Of a stretch of 43,325 bases of DNA, positions 7,462-13,923 are shown in pieces (position 1 is the first letter of the stretch; each line of letters opens with the position of its first letter). The position numbers and the translations under genes are program-made. The DNA comes from a virus: IMG/VR virus record IMGVR_UViG_3300036780_000152, positions 1 to 43,325 of that record; one strand, given 5' to 3'. A model generated the notes under the pieces. It was not told the origin of the DNA. It made no database searches and saw nothing but the letters and a program-made list of their open reading frames with translations.

Positions 7462-7678
7462 CGGGCACACTCTGCGCCACGGCGACCCGGCCAACGAATG
7501 ACTCGCACTTTGCGCAGGTGATTACGAGTGCCCCGTCCGTCTTGTTATACATCACCGCCAGACCGGCCTTGGGATGACAGAGCGGCGTCAGGTAGAGCTT
7601 CGAGTGATCGTGCTCGCAGTCTGGCACGCCGCAACCTTGGTCATCGAGTAATCTACGGGTGAGGATGCGGTTAGCCAT
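7454..7678 (-). CDS. Small zinc-finger-like protein
   Basis: The 74-aa product carries a Cys/His cluster CGVPDCEHDH, then CH, and a C-terminal CAKC, enough for a zinc site. Start ATG 7678 overlaps the upstream stop by 8 bases (ATGGCTAA), the same arrangement as at its own 3' end. It is probably a small nucleic-acid or protein adaptor; the exact role is unknown. Confidence 0.55.
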   Translation of the reverse strand: MANRILTRRLLDDQGCGVPDCEHDHSKLYLTPLCHPKAGLAVMYNKTDGALVITCAKCESFVGRVAVAQSVPDE

Positions 7679-8003
7679 CGTTCGTCACCATGCGTAGCGC
7701 CTCGGCGTGCCCCGCCAACGCCGCAGCACGCGTGGCGTAGTGCGCCTCAAAGCGATCGTGTGCGCCACCAAATATCATAGTCTCGAATACAAGCGGCTGC
7801 CTACGCGAATTACACAACCCGATAAAGACCGTGCTTACCAAGACATAACCAACGTGATCTTGCGCCACTGGCGTGCCGCAAGCGCCGGATTGCGCCCAGA
7901 CGATCACGTCTGGCTCGAAAACAGGCTCACCGTGTGCGTCGAGCGTATAGAGCATTGGCAACCGGTACGCACGCGATAGCGCCTGTTCGTTCTCGTCACT
8001 CAT
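7671..8003 (-). CDS. Conserved phage hypothetical protein (110 aa)
   Basis: The N-terminus MSDENEQALSRAYRLPMLYT with YTLDAHGEPVFEPD, the core VLVSTVFIGLCN, and the tail VFETMIFGGAHDRFEAHYAT with AAALAGHAEALR resemble a conserved small protein that I know from many phages and prophages. Its role is not established. It overlaps its upstream neighbour by 8 bases (ATGAGTGA). Confidence 0.65.
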   Translation of the reverse strand: MSDENEQALSRAYRLPMLYTLDAHGEPVFEPDVIVWAQSGACGTPVAQDHVGYVLVSTVFIGLCNSRRQPLVFETMIFGGAHDRFEAHYATRAAALAGHAEALRMVTNDG

Positions 8004-8280
8004 CGTCGTCCTCCAACGCCTTCGGTCCCGTTGTCACCTCCACGCGCAGCGTGCCGAGCGCGCCAGCCCAATACGACCAAATCGGTTGGTTCTGGCGCCA
8101 CAAGCTATCTACCGCGAGTTTCGTCAATAGCTGCCGCAATACGGCGACCTGCTCGTACTCAGCGAGAAGTTTGCGGGACCGTCGCAAATTTAGGTGCGCA
8201 AGCACGCCGTTGGCCGCGACGGTGGCGGCGCCGACGATGACGGTCGTTATCGGCATCCAGTCGCTATGTGCAGCACCCAT
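7996..8280 (-). CDS. Small single-span membrane protein
   Basis: A GGGGAGG ribosome site precedes ATG 8280. The 94-aa product has one N-terminal membrane helix (about 9-29, MPITTVIVGAATVAANGVLA) followed by a basic, coiled-coil-like helix (LRRSRKLLAEYEQVAVLRQL) and an acidic C-terminus. It is the first gene downstream of the tRNA at 8319. A membrane-anchored helper is likely; nothing more specific can be said. Confidence 0.6.
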   Translation of the reverse strand: MGAAHSDWMPITTVIVGAATVAANGVLAHLNLRRSRKLLAEYEQVAVLRQLLTKLAVDSLWRQNQPIWSYWAGALGTLRVEVTTGPKALEDDDE

Positions 8281-8318
8281 CGGCCTCCCCTGTCAGCACG
8301 CTTGGCGACACTTCAATG

Positions 8319-8411
8319 TGGCAGCGGCAGGGGGACTCGAACCCCCAAGCGCCTTTGGGGCACCCACGAGATTCACAGTCCCGCAGCGTCTACCAGTTCC
8401 GCTATGCCGCC
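8319..8411 (-). tRNA. Class II (Leu-like) tRNA with GTG (His) anticodon
   Basis: Reading leftwards, the acceptor GGCGGCA (8411-8405) pairs with TGCCGCT (8329-8323) with one G-U. Discriminator G and encoded CCA follow (8322-8319). The D arm is the Leu-type GCGGAACTGGTAGACGC. The anticodon stem CGGGA/TCTCG encloses loop CTGTGAA, anticodon GTG at 8376-8374. A 20-nt variable region forms a 5-bp stem (GTGCC/GGCGC), so it is class II. T arm GGGGG-TTCGAGT-CCCCC is perfect. Body type and anticodon disagree: no normal tRNA-His has a long variable arm. The stop codon of the upstream gene is formed by tRNA positions 8-10. Confidence 0.85.
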
Positions 8412-9130
8412 GCATGCTGATCAACTTTTGTCGCCCCCTGCCGTAGCCGCGGTGCGACTGCGCGATTGGCGAGGCGTTGCGTGTTCCGTGCGATCACGGA
8501 TTTCCGATCCACCATCAGCCGCCCCGGCAGGCCCTTTGTCGGCTTACCGCGAAACTCGGCGACGATCACCGCCGCAATCTCACCCGCCCAGATCCACTGG
8601 AATATCATCTGCCCGGCGCTATCCGGCCGCACGCCAGCCAGGATCTCCACCGCGTCATCCGTGGTGATATATCCGTCAGGCCGTTTTGCGACCGTCTTGC
8701 AGACCTGCCGCAACGACCGGCGGGGCGCTTTTGCGGCGGGAGTTTCCGCAGGGCGAGGCCGTGGGGCGGGCTGCGCTGGCACGGCTTCCGGTTGGCGCAC
8801 GGCCAGATCGAGCGGTCTGATCGCCGCCCTGGCACCCAACGAATACGGTTGCTCCGCATAGCGCTGCGATACCGGTGGCTCTGTGATGGCCGGCTCTACG
8901 ATGGCCGGTGGCCTAGCTGCATCCGGCAGCGGCTCCTGCGCTGCCTCGCGGGCCGGCGTGGCTGGCTGGTCAGCGGTGGCCTGACCGAGAAAAGCTGCCA
9001 GGATCGGATCGCGCGCCAGCGTCCTGACTGCGCTGACCAAGGCACGCGCCAGCGATCGGGCGAGCATATCGCCGATGCGGTCCATGTCATTGTCGTCCAG
9101 CGTCACTGTCAAGTCCGCCGCCAATCGCAT
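8402..9130 (-). CDS. Hypothetical protein ending inside the tRNA gene
   Basis: ATG 9130 is preceded by GGAGG at suitable distance, favouring it over the TTG at 9142. The 242-aa product has an N-terminal helical part (LDDNDMDRIGDMLARSLARA), a long Pro/Ala/Glu-rich linker, and a basic C-terminal domain (RRSLRQVCKTVAKRPDGYIT, then GQMIFQWIWAGEIAAVIVAE). The C-terminal part looks like a small DNA-binding fold but I cannot place it. An operator palindrome lies upstream at 9174-9188. Its TAG stop overlaps the tRNA by 10 bp. Confidence 0.6.
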   Translation of the reverse strand: MRLAADLTVTLDDNDMDRIGDMLARSLARALVSAVRTLARDPILAAFLGQATADQPATPAREAAQEPLPDAARPPAIVEPAITEPPVSQRYAEQPYSLGARAAIRPLDLAVRQPEAVPAQPAPRPRPAETPAAKAPRRSLRQVCKTVAKRPDGYITTDDAVEILAGVRPDSAGQMIFQWIWAGEIAAVIVAEFRGKPTKGLPGRLMVDRKSVIARNTQRLANRAVAPRLRQGATKVDQHAAA

Positions 9131-9173
9131 GACGTCCTCCAAGATCGTCGGATCGCGGCACGCTACGGCATAG

Positions 9174-9196
9174 TTGCCGTGAGGGCAAGCGTATCA
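9174..9196 (-). promoter_or_regulatory. TTGCC-N5-GGCAA operator with -10-like box upstream of 9130 gene
   Basis: The palindrome at 9174-9188 reads TTGCC-GTGAG-GGCAA on the plus strand. On the minus strand it is preceded, two bases away, by TGATAC (9196-9191), which keeps the -10/2 bp/operator spacing seen at stronger sites. The matching -35 position is poor. It lies between GcrA and the next leftward gene, so it probably adds a repressible start inside the long operon. Confidence 0.5.
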
Positions 9197-9775
9197 GACT
9201 CGCGCCGCGCCGCCCAGCGCGCCCACGGTGAGTGGCCTGGTGGGTTGGTAGGCGAGTGCCGCGTGGGCGGCGCAAAACGGGGTGCCGGCCGCCACCTCCG
9301 GGTCATCGCAGAACCGCCAGGGCCGGCCCTCTGATAGCGGCCATTGGCACATATCCGCCAACGGCCGTGCGCCGCGCCGCGCCGCGCATGGCACGGGTGC
9401 GCGAGCCGCCGGCTCGTGGACGATTTGCGGCGCCGAATGCGGATTGAGCCGCGCAGCCGGCGACGGCAATAGACCGCCCTCTGCTTCGTAGATGTCACGG
9501 CGGTGGCGCAGTGTTGATGTATTGAGGCCGAACGCGGCTGCGACCTGGTGCCAATCCGCGCCCTTGACGCGCATGGCGGCGACCTGTTCCCAGTCCACAA
9601 CCTTGTGCCGTTGCACGAATACCGATGGGCCGTGAGGCTGCAACTTCATGCGCCGCACCCGGCCCGTCACCGATCCCTTTGTGCAGCGCAGCCGCTGCGC
9701 AATCTCGGGGGCCGAAAGCCCTTCCACCTCCCACCACTGCCGGATCTGCTCCGCCTCAGAATCGTCATGCGTCAC
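9194..9775 (-). CDS. GcrA-family cell-cycle regulator homolog
   Basis: The N-terminus (about 8-46) is an HTH: IRQWWEVEGLSAPEIAQRLR then GSVTGRVRRMKL. The C-terminus (about 145-178) carries the GcrA Cys/His signature CQWPLSEGRPWRFCDD followed by CAAHAALAY. GcrA proteins, known from alphaproteobacteria, contact RNA polymerase sigma70 holoenzyme at promoters with CcrM-methylated GANTC sites. A phage copy could redirect host cell-cycle transcription. A second HTH-like segment lies between. Start is GTG 9775, overlapping a stop codon (GTGA). Confidence 0.8.
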   Translation of the reverse strand: MTHDDSEAEQIRQWWEVEGLSAPEIAQRLRCTKGSVTGRVRRMKLQPHGPSVFVQRHKVVDWEQVAAMRVKGADWHQVAAAFGLNTSTLRHRRDIYEAEGGLLPSPAARLNPHSAPQIVHEPAARAPVPCAARRGARPLADMCQWPLSEGRPWRFCDDPEVAAGTPFCAAHAALAYQPTRPLTVGALGGAARV

Positions 9776-9887
9776 GGCAGCAAGCCCTCCGCAAGCCGGA
9801 TTTGCCGCTCCACCGCAGGGAGCGCCTCAAGGCCGTCGTGGTGACGCGCTGAAGGATTTCTTGTTGCGTCAGCGCCGGCCTACTCAT
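9772..9887 (-). pseudogene. Small gene between alpA-like and gcrA-like genes, probably frameshifted
   Basis: ATG 9887 overlaps the upstream stop by 8 bases and begins MSRPALTQQEILQRVTT. In that frame the end becomes unnatural (RWSGKSGLRRACCRDA) and stops at 9765. The -1 frame instead reads DGLEALPAVERQIRLAEGLL and stops at 9774-9772, exactly overlapping the next GTG start as GTGA. The original protein was probably about 40 aa, joining the first frame to the second. No classical slippery heptamer is visible, so mutation is more likely than programmed shifting. Confidence 0.45.
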
Positions 9888-10155
9888 TGCCGACAGCCTC
9901 CATCTCTGGCGCTTTTTGCCAGCGCCGCCGCCGTTTGCTGTCGCCAGGCTGCTTCTCCGGCAGGGCGTCGTACCATTGGTTGATCGCCACGGCCGACCAG
10001 GCGATGGCGTTGACGCCCAATCGCCGCGGCGGCGGGAACTGCTTGTCGCGCACCTTCTTGCGCAGCGTGCGCGGCGCGATGCCGGTGATGCGCTGCACCT
10101 CACGCACGTGCAGCAGCATATCTGTCATACCGGCATCGATCTTAATGAGCGGCAA
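9880..10155 (-). CDS. AlpA/MerR-like HTH protein, possible excisionase
   Basis: The region LLHVREVQRITGIAPRTLRK, VRDKQFPPPRRLG, IAWSAVAINQWYDALPEK follows the AlpA-type winged-helix pattern (HTH, basic wing with PxPxRLG, then W near a final helix). Such proteins act as excisionases or activators of integrase genes in P4- and CTX-like elements. ATG 10155 is used here; an internal ATG at 10128 is equally plausible. It pairs functionally with the P4-like integrase at 4112. Confidence 0.7.
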   Translation of the reverse strand: MPLIKIDAGMTDMLLHVREVQRITGIAPRTLRKKVRDKQFPPPRRLGVNAIAWSAVAINQWYDALPEKQPGDSKRRRRWQKAPEMEAVGNE

Positions 10156-10438
10156 CGATCGGCCCTCGCGCGCCAGGCGTCGGCTGTGTCTGGTCCACCC
10201 CGGCCAGCAGATCCCCGGTGCTGTCGTGGTCTGGCACCTGATGGCGCTTCTCCGCTTCCGTTAAGGTGGGAGACCATGGCAGGAAGCGGCGCGCCCAGAT
10301 GTATTGCGCCATGCGCTCGCGCGCGTCATCGCTCGGCAGCGCTGCCATCTGGCGCAGCATGTTGCGGATCACGCGGGACTCAATGTCGCGTATCACGATC
10401 GTCTCCTGTTGCAGCTTCGCGGGCGGCACGGGCGGCAT
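10142..10438 (-). CDS. Hypothetical early protein (98 aa)
   Basis: I favour ATG 10438 (MPPVPPAKLQQETIVIRDIE). The protein has a helix IESRVIRNMLRQMAALPSDD and an aromatic patch YIWARRFLPWSPTLTEAEKR. It overlaps its upstream neighbour by 59 bp and its downstream neighbour by 14 bp. No domain recognised. Confidence 0.45.
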   Translation of the reverse strand: MPPVPPAKLQQETIVIRDIESRVIRNMLRQMAALPSDDARERMAQYIWARRFLPWSPTLTEAEKRHQVPDHDSTGDLLAGVDQTQPTPGARGPIVAAH

Positions 10439-10619
10439 GCGTGAGTTCGGCAATCCGCACGATACACGCTGCCGCGTTCGCAACACAGTCGGCGCGGCAT
10501 TCCGCTTGATTATCCCTCTCGACCATGGCCGTCATGCGGTCGATCCAGATGCCCAGCGCCACGCTTAATACCGCACTGCCATCGGGTGGCGAGCACTCGT
10601 GCATGGTGAGCCACGCCAC
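10380..10619 (-). CDS. Hypothetical early protein; probable longer gene interrupted by in-frame TAA
   Basis: The intact part starts at GTG 10619 (MAWLTMHECSPPDGSAVLSV) and contains helices (IDRMTAMVERDN, then ADCVANAAACIVRIAELTHA). Upstream in the same frame, GTG 10682 overlaps the previous stop by 8 bases, the pattern used at several neighbouring junctions. It runs MSDDGTDNLAQAKIL and then meets TAA at 10637-10635, five codons before the GTG. The natural gene was therefore probably 10380-10682 and now carries a nonsense codon, with possible reinitiation at 10619. Confidence 0.5.
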   Translation of the reverse strand: MAWLTMHECSPPDGSAVLSVALGIWIDRMTAMVERDNQAECRADCVANAAACIVRIAELTHAARAAREAATGDDRDTRH

Positions 10620-10674
10620 TATCGACTGCGCATATTACAGGATCTTGGCCTGCGCCAGGTTGTCGGTTCCATCA

Positions 10675-10878
10675 TCAGACACGGTCGATCTCCTGCAACG
10701 CCCGAAGGTTGCGCAATGTATCCAGCACCGCTGCCATCACGTCGATCCGCCGCCAGGCCGAGCGTTGGTTCATCTGACCGTGCCGCGCGAGACGGCCATA
10801 GACCTCACGCCGCCGTTCGCATTCGCGCTGCACTTCGTCAATTTGCGCGTCGAGGCTGACCGGCACTAACCCGCTCAT
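10675..10878 (-). CDS. Small phage protein with helical repeat (67 aa)
   Basis: MSGLVPVSLDAQIDEVQREC begins a fully helical, charged protein (REVYGRLARHGQMNQ, then MAAVLDTLRNLRALQEIDR). Proteins of this pattern are frequent in phage early regions near recombination genes, but I know of no assigned role. ATG 10878 overlaps the upstream stop by ATGA. Confidence 0.55.
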   Translation of the reverse strand: MSGLVPVSLDAQIDEVQRECERRREVYGRLARHGQMNQRSAWRRIDVMAAVLDTLRNLRALQEIDRV

Positions 10879-11069
10879 CCGCGCTCCCCGACCTTATAAC
10901 AGGTGCAGGCCGCAAACTCCGCGACCGTGTCATCGACCGGCAAGCAGTCACTATCGAAGCACCAGTGCGCGAACTTGCCGGTCAGCACACGGCCGTGCCA
11001 GCGCATGCAGTCCTGCGCCCATGTGACCGATGGTTGGGCAACCGGCGGCCGTCGTTCAGTGTCTGGCAC
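10875..11069 (-). CDS. Small Cys-rich protein (64 aa)
   Basis: GTG 11069 (MPDTERRPPVAQPSVTWAQD) overlaps the end of the upstream gene, so I prefer it to an upstream ATG at 11138. Cysteines occur as DCMRWH, HWCFDSDC and CTCYK, enough for a metal site, though spacing is not a standard zinc ribbon. Unknown function. Confidence 0.45.
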   Translation of the reverse strand: MPDTERRPPVAQPSVTWAQDCMRWHGRVLTGKFAHWCFDSDCLPVDDTVAEFAACTCYKVGERG

Positions 11070-11310
11070 GGGGCACCGAGGCAGTGACGCGTTCCACAAA
11101 GTATTCCATGGCGCGATCCGCCGCCCGCAGCATGTCACTGCGGGTTTCCTCGCTAATATCTTCCAATGCTTCGGCGGCGGTCATGCCGTCCGGACGTTCC
11201 GACTGCGTGATCGCTTCGGCGATGCGGCAAGCGAGTTCAGCGACCTCAAAACTGGCCTCGAACACGCCAGCCGCATAGTCCTGCGGCGTCATCTTGTCGC
11301 TGTCGTTCAT
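11056..11310 (-). CDS. Hypothetical acidic helical protein (84 aa)
   Basis: MNDSDKMTPQDYAAGVFEAS followed by ELACRIAEAITQSERPDGMT is helical and acidic, ending with AADRAMEYFVERV. Start overlaps the upstream stop by ATGA. Part of the early left operon headed by Gp157 and RecT. No family recognised. Confidence 0.5.
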   Translation of the reverse strand: MNDSDKMTPQDYAAGVFEASFEVAELACRIAEAITQSERPDGMTAAEALEDISEETRSDMLRAADRAMEYFVERVTASVPRARH

Positions 11311-11693
11311 GGCGTGGGTGCCAGTTCATACACATGGTTGCGCGCGGTGCCGGGTCGCGGGCTGATGAGGCCGCGCGCGGCGAGTTGCTTCACATAGTAG
11401 CTGACGTGACTGCGCGATCTAGTGTCCTTGCGGGGCAATCGCATGTGATCGCCGATCTGCATGGAGTTCTTGGGGCCGTGCTTGACCGCCGCCAACACGT
11501 CGTGGTCGGTGAAATCGGTGAACGGTTTCGCCCATCCGTTGATCGGCGCCTTGGATACATCCGCCGGCCACTTGGTAACGCCGCGATAGACGCCGAGGCA
11601 ATGGTCGCCATAAACCAACAATAGATCCCCAACCTTGGCGGTGATCTCGGCCTGGCATGTCACCAACGTGGCATCGAGTTGGATAATTGCCAT
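11307..11693 (-). CDS. Winged-helix-like protein next to recT
   Basis: The start MAIIQLDATLVTCQAEITAK (ATG 11693) follows the RecT stop by 4 bp. The N-terminal half is small and beta-rich. The C-terminal half is a winged-helix pattern: VLAAVKHGPKNSMQIGDHMR, SHVSYYVKQLAARGLISPR, and the wing NHVYEL. It may bind DNA and assist recombination or control the operon. Confidence 0.55.
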   Translation of the reverse strand: MAIIQLDATLVTCQAEITAKVGDLLLVYGDHCLGVYRGVTKWPADVSKAPINGWAKPFTDFTDHDVLAAVKHGPKNSMQIGDHMRLPRKDTRSRSHVSYYVKQLAARGLISPRPGTARNHVYELAPTP

Positions 11694-11697
11694 GGCA

Positions 11698-12939
11698 TCA
11701 GCGCCTCCCGTCGGCGGTTCGCAGCGCGCGCGCGATCTTCTGCTGCACCTCCATTTCGGACGCGAGATCGGCATCCGCCACCTGGCGTAAGTGCGTGGCG
11801 TTCATCGTGTGCAGCGCGCGCAGGTCGTTTGGTTGCTCGCGATGCGCGGCGATCAGTTCATCCCATTTGCCCAGCCAACTGATCGGCTCCGCGAAGGTGT
11901 ATGACAGCGTCGGCGTGGCGATGCGGTAGTCCTCCGTTGCGGCCGGCTCTGGTGCCGGCTCAGAGGGCGGTGCGTCCGCCTCCGGCGCGTCGGTGGGTGC
12001 GTCAATGCTCTCGGGAAAGCGGCGGAGCGCCGCCGAGACCACGCGGTCCAGACGCTCGCGCACGTTGGCGCTGGCCTGATCCAGTACTTTCTGCACCGCA
12101 TCGCTGGCGAGTACGCGGTCGATCGCCGCGCGGCTGTCCGCGCCCGCGAACGCAGCCTCGATCTCGTCCACCAGCACGGCCCAGGTCTTGCGCGCGGGTG
12201 GCGCGGCGGGATCGGCCGCGTTTTCAATCCGCTCCGCAGGTCTCTCGGCGGGCGGGTTGGCCGCCTCGCGCTCCGCGACGCCATCGATGGTCATGCCGGC
12301 CTCGACCTCCCGGTCCTCCATCTCCTCCGCCGCGTAGCCGAACCCTTCCTCCGGGAAGGTGGCGCGCAACACCGCGGCTTTCACACACTTGTGCAACATC
12401 TGCCGTGGCGCCTGCTGCCACCGCGCGTTCGGCACTTCGCTACGGAACCCAGCGCGCCCATAGCTCTCCTCCCAGAACAACTCCTCAGTGAAGGGCTGGC
12501 GCGCACCGTCCACCATCTTGTAGACGGTGACGCGGCACGACAGCGGAAATTGCAAGGACACGCTGCCGGCACGGCGCTCGCCGGTCTGCTCATCCTCCAC
12601 CTGACCGCGGAACGTGCGCTCCACCAGCTTGCCCCATTCCGGCGGGTCCATGCCGGCCCATTTGCCGGTGCGGTGCGCGGTGGTCTCGATTTCGTTGATG
12701 CCGGGCATGACCACCTGCACCTTGCGGCGCACCCGGCTGTTGTACATCGGCACGATGTGGACGGGCTTTTTGTACGGGTCTAGCTTGCGCATGGCGCAGT
12801 AGTCGAGCACCGCCAGCACCACCTCCACGCTTTCCGCAGACGGGTAGAGATCGCACAGCGTGCGCCACGCGACCTCGCTGCCGCTGAACTGATGGGGCTT
12901 GGTGTGTCGCGGGGCGACGGTCATGGGGGCGTAGGCCAT
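11698..12939 (-). CDS. RecT/Bet-family single-strand annealing protein
   Basis: The 413-aa protein starts MAYAPMTVAPRHTKPHQFSG. The Bet/RecT signature is clear in YCAMRKLDPYKKPVHIVPMY, VVMPGINEIETTAHRTGKW with AGMDPPEW, and the core EVPNARWQQAPRQMLHKCVK followed by AVLRATFPEEGFGYAAEEM. These proteins anneal complementary single strands in phage recombination and replication. The second half (about 225-413) is a long Ala/Pro/Glu-rich tail with helices, longer than lambda Bet. No exonuclease of the RecE or Exo type is adjacent, although a VRR-NUC nuclease lies at 14871. Confidence 0.85.
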   Translation of the reverse strand: MAYAPMTVAPRHTKPHQFSGSEVAWRTLCDLYPSAESVEVVLAVLDYCAMRKLDPYKKPVHIVPMYNSRVRRKVQVVMPGINEIETTAHRTGKWAGMDPPEWGKLVERTFRGQVEDEQTGERRAGSVSLQFPLSCRVTVYKMVDGARQPFTEELFWEESYGRAGFRSEVPNARWQQAPRQMLHKCVKAAVLRATFPEEGFGYAAEEMEDREVEAGMTIDGVAEREAANPPAERPAERIENAADPAAPPARKTWAVLVDEIEAAFAGADSRAAIDRVLASDAVQKVLDQASANVRERLDRVVSAALRRFPESIDAPTDAPEADAPPSEPAPEPAATEDYRIATPTLSYTFAEPISWLGKWDELIAAHREQPNDLRALHTMNATHLRQVADADLASEMEVQQKIARALRTADGRR

Positions 12940-12949
12940 AGCATGCCTC

Positions 12950-13144
12950 TCAGTCTAGATTGAGTATAAGCAGCGCAGATGCGACGCCTATAAAGAACTC
13001 ATACAGAAGACACATCGACAGTTGGTAATTTGTGACAGTCACCAACGCGCTAGAGACGGAAAATAACTCACGCCGGAAAGCGTAGGGAGCCGCAGCCGCC
13101 GCGCCGAGAATAACGCCGACTGCGGCGCCACCGAATGCGTCCAT
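12950..13144 (-). CDS. Small two-span membrane protein (64 aa)
   Basis: The product has hydrophobic segments at about 5-22 (GGAAVGVILGAAAAAPYAF) and 42-62 (LSMCLLYEFFIGVASALLIL) joined by a short polar loop. It sits between Gp157 and RecT genes with 4-10 bp spacing. Base composition is less GC-rich than its neighbours, which hints at a recent insertion. Function unknown. Confidence 0.5.
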   Translation of the reverse strand: MDAFGGAAVGVILGAAAAAPYAFRRELFSVSSALVTVTNYQLSMCLLYEFFIGVASALLILNLD

Positions 13145-13148
13145 GATA

Positions 13149-13697
13149 TCACCGCGCGCGCAGTTGCAGGGTTACGCCGCCCTCGGCCAGCGCCACGCCG
13201 TCGATCACCACGCCATGCTTCAGATCGGCCAGGATCTCGCGCCGCTTCAATCTGCGCTCTGTCTCGGCGTATTCTGCCGGCACCTGCGCTTCGTCTAGCA
13301 CCACGACGCTGGCGGCGGCGCGTGCCAGCGACGCGCGTGCCAGCCGTGCGTCGAAGTGCTTGCGTTGCAGCGTCTGCATGAGTTGCAGCAGCGTGTCGCG
13401 CATCACCTCGGCGCGGCGTTCGTAGCGCTGCTTGCGCTCGGCCATTACCGCCGCCAGCGCCTTCGCCTCGGCGGTGCGCATCTCGGCCCACACTGTTGCA
13501 TCGACCAGGCGCTCCAGCAGGTCGTCCGCCGTCAGGGTGGCGGGGTCCGCGCCTAGCGCCTCGGCGATAGCGTTCTCATCGGCCGCCAGCGTCACGTCAG
13601 CGGCGAGCGCATCCTTGGCTTGGTGCCATGCGGCCAGCGTGCGCTCGATCTGCCACGCGCTTGGCGGCGTTGTTACGATATCATGTGTGTCGGCCAT
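13149..13697 (-). CDS. Siphovirus Gp157-family protein
   Basis: ATG 13697 follows GAGGGGAAG. The 182-aa protein has a long helical N-terminal region (WQIERTLAAWHQAKDALAAD ... AEAKALAAVMAERKQRYERR) and the Gp157-type end: MRDTLLQLMQTLQRKHFDAR, VVVLDEAQVPAEYAETERRL, KRREILADLKHG, and GVTLQLRAR. Gp157 proteins are encoded in early phage operons beside recombinases; a role in phage resistance was proposed in Streptococcus, otherwise it is unclear. It is the promoter-proximal gene of the left operon. Confidence 0.75.
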   Translation of the reverse strand: MADTHDIVTTPPSAWQIERTLAAWHQAKDALAADVTLAADENAIAEALGADPATLTADDLLERLVDATVWAEMRTAEAKALAAVMAERKQRYERRAEVMRDTLLQLMQTLQRKHFDARLARASLARAAASVVVLDEAQVPAEYAETERRLKRREILADLKHGVVIDGVALAEGGVTLQLRAR

Positions 13698-13754
13698 GCT
13701 GCGCTTCCCCTCGCTATGGCTCGCGGCGGCACAGTGAGGCAGGCCGCAGCGGAG

Positions 13755-13769
13755 TTGCCTTAATGGCAA
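13755..13769 (-). promoter_or_regulatory. Operator palindrome at head of early left operon
   Basis: TTGCC-TTAAT-GGCAA lies 58 bp upstream of the Gp157 start, and its core is identical to the site at 14421. A convincing -10/-35 pair is not visible, although TAGGAA immediately precedes it on the minus strand. The surrounding gap 13698-13923 otherwise contains only an inverted pair GTTGCCAGC (13839-13847) and GCTGGCAAC (13887-13895), which may be extra half-sites or the repressor-gene terminator region. Confidence 0.6.
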
Positions 13770-13923
13770 TTCCTAGAGCGGCGCGCAAGGGGTATTTTGG
13801 CCCGTCCGCCCGGACGCTGGATTAACGCGCGGTTCACAGTTGCCAGCGGGTGGAGGGCGCGGCATTACAACCGGGTTATATCACCGGCTGGCAACAAAGG
13901 GACGCTGATGGGAAGGTCGCCGG

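Noticed and set aside
10635-10682. General TAA recoding in this phage
   Set aside because: TAA, TAG and TGA all end neighbouring genes correctly, and no tRNA with a matching UUA anticodon is present. The single in-frame TAA is better explained locally.
13839-13895. GTTGCCAGC / GCTGGCAAC pair as another full operator
   Set aside because: The half-sites are 39 bp apart, not 5 bp, so they do not fit the operator pattern; they could be coincidental or a weak looped pair.
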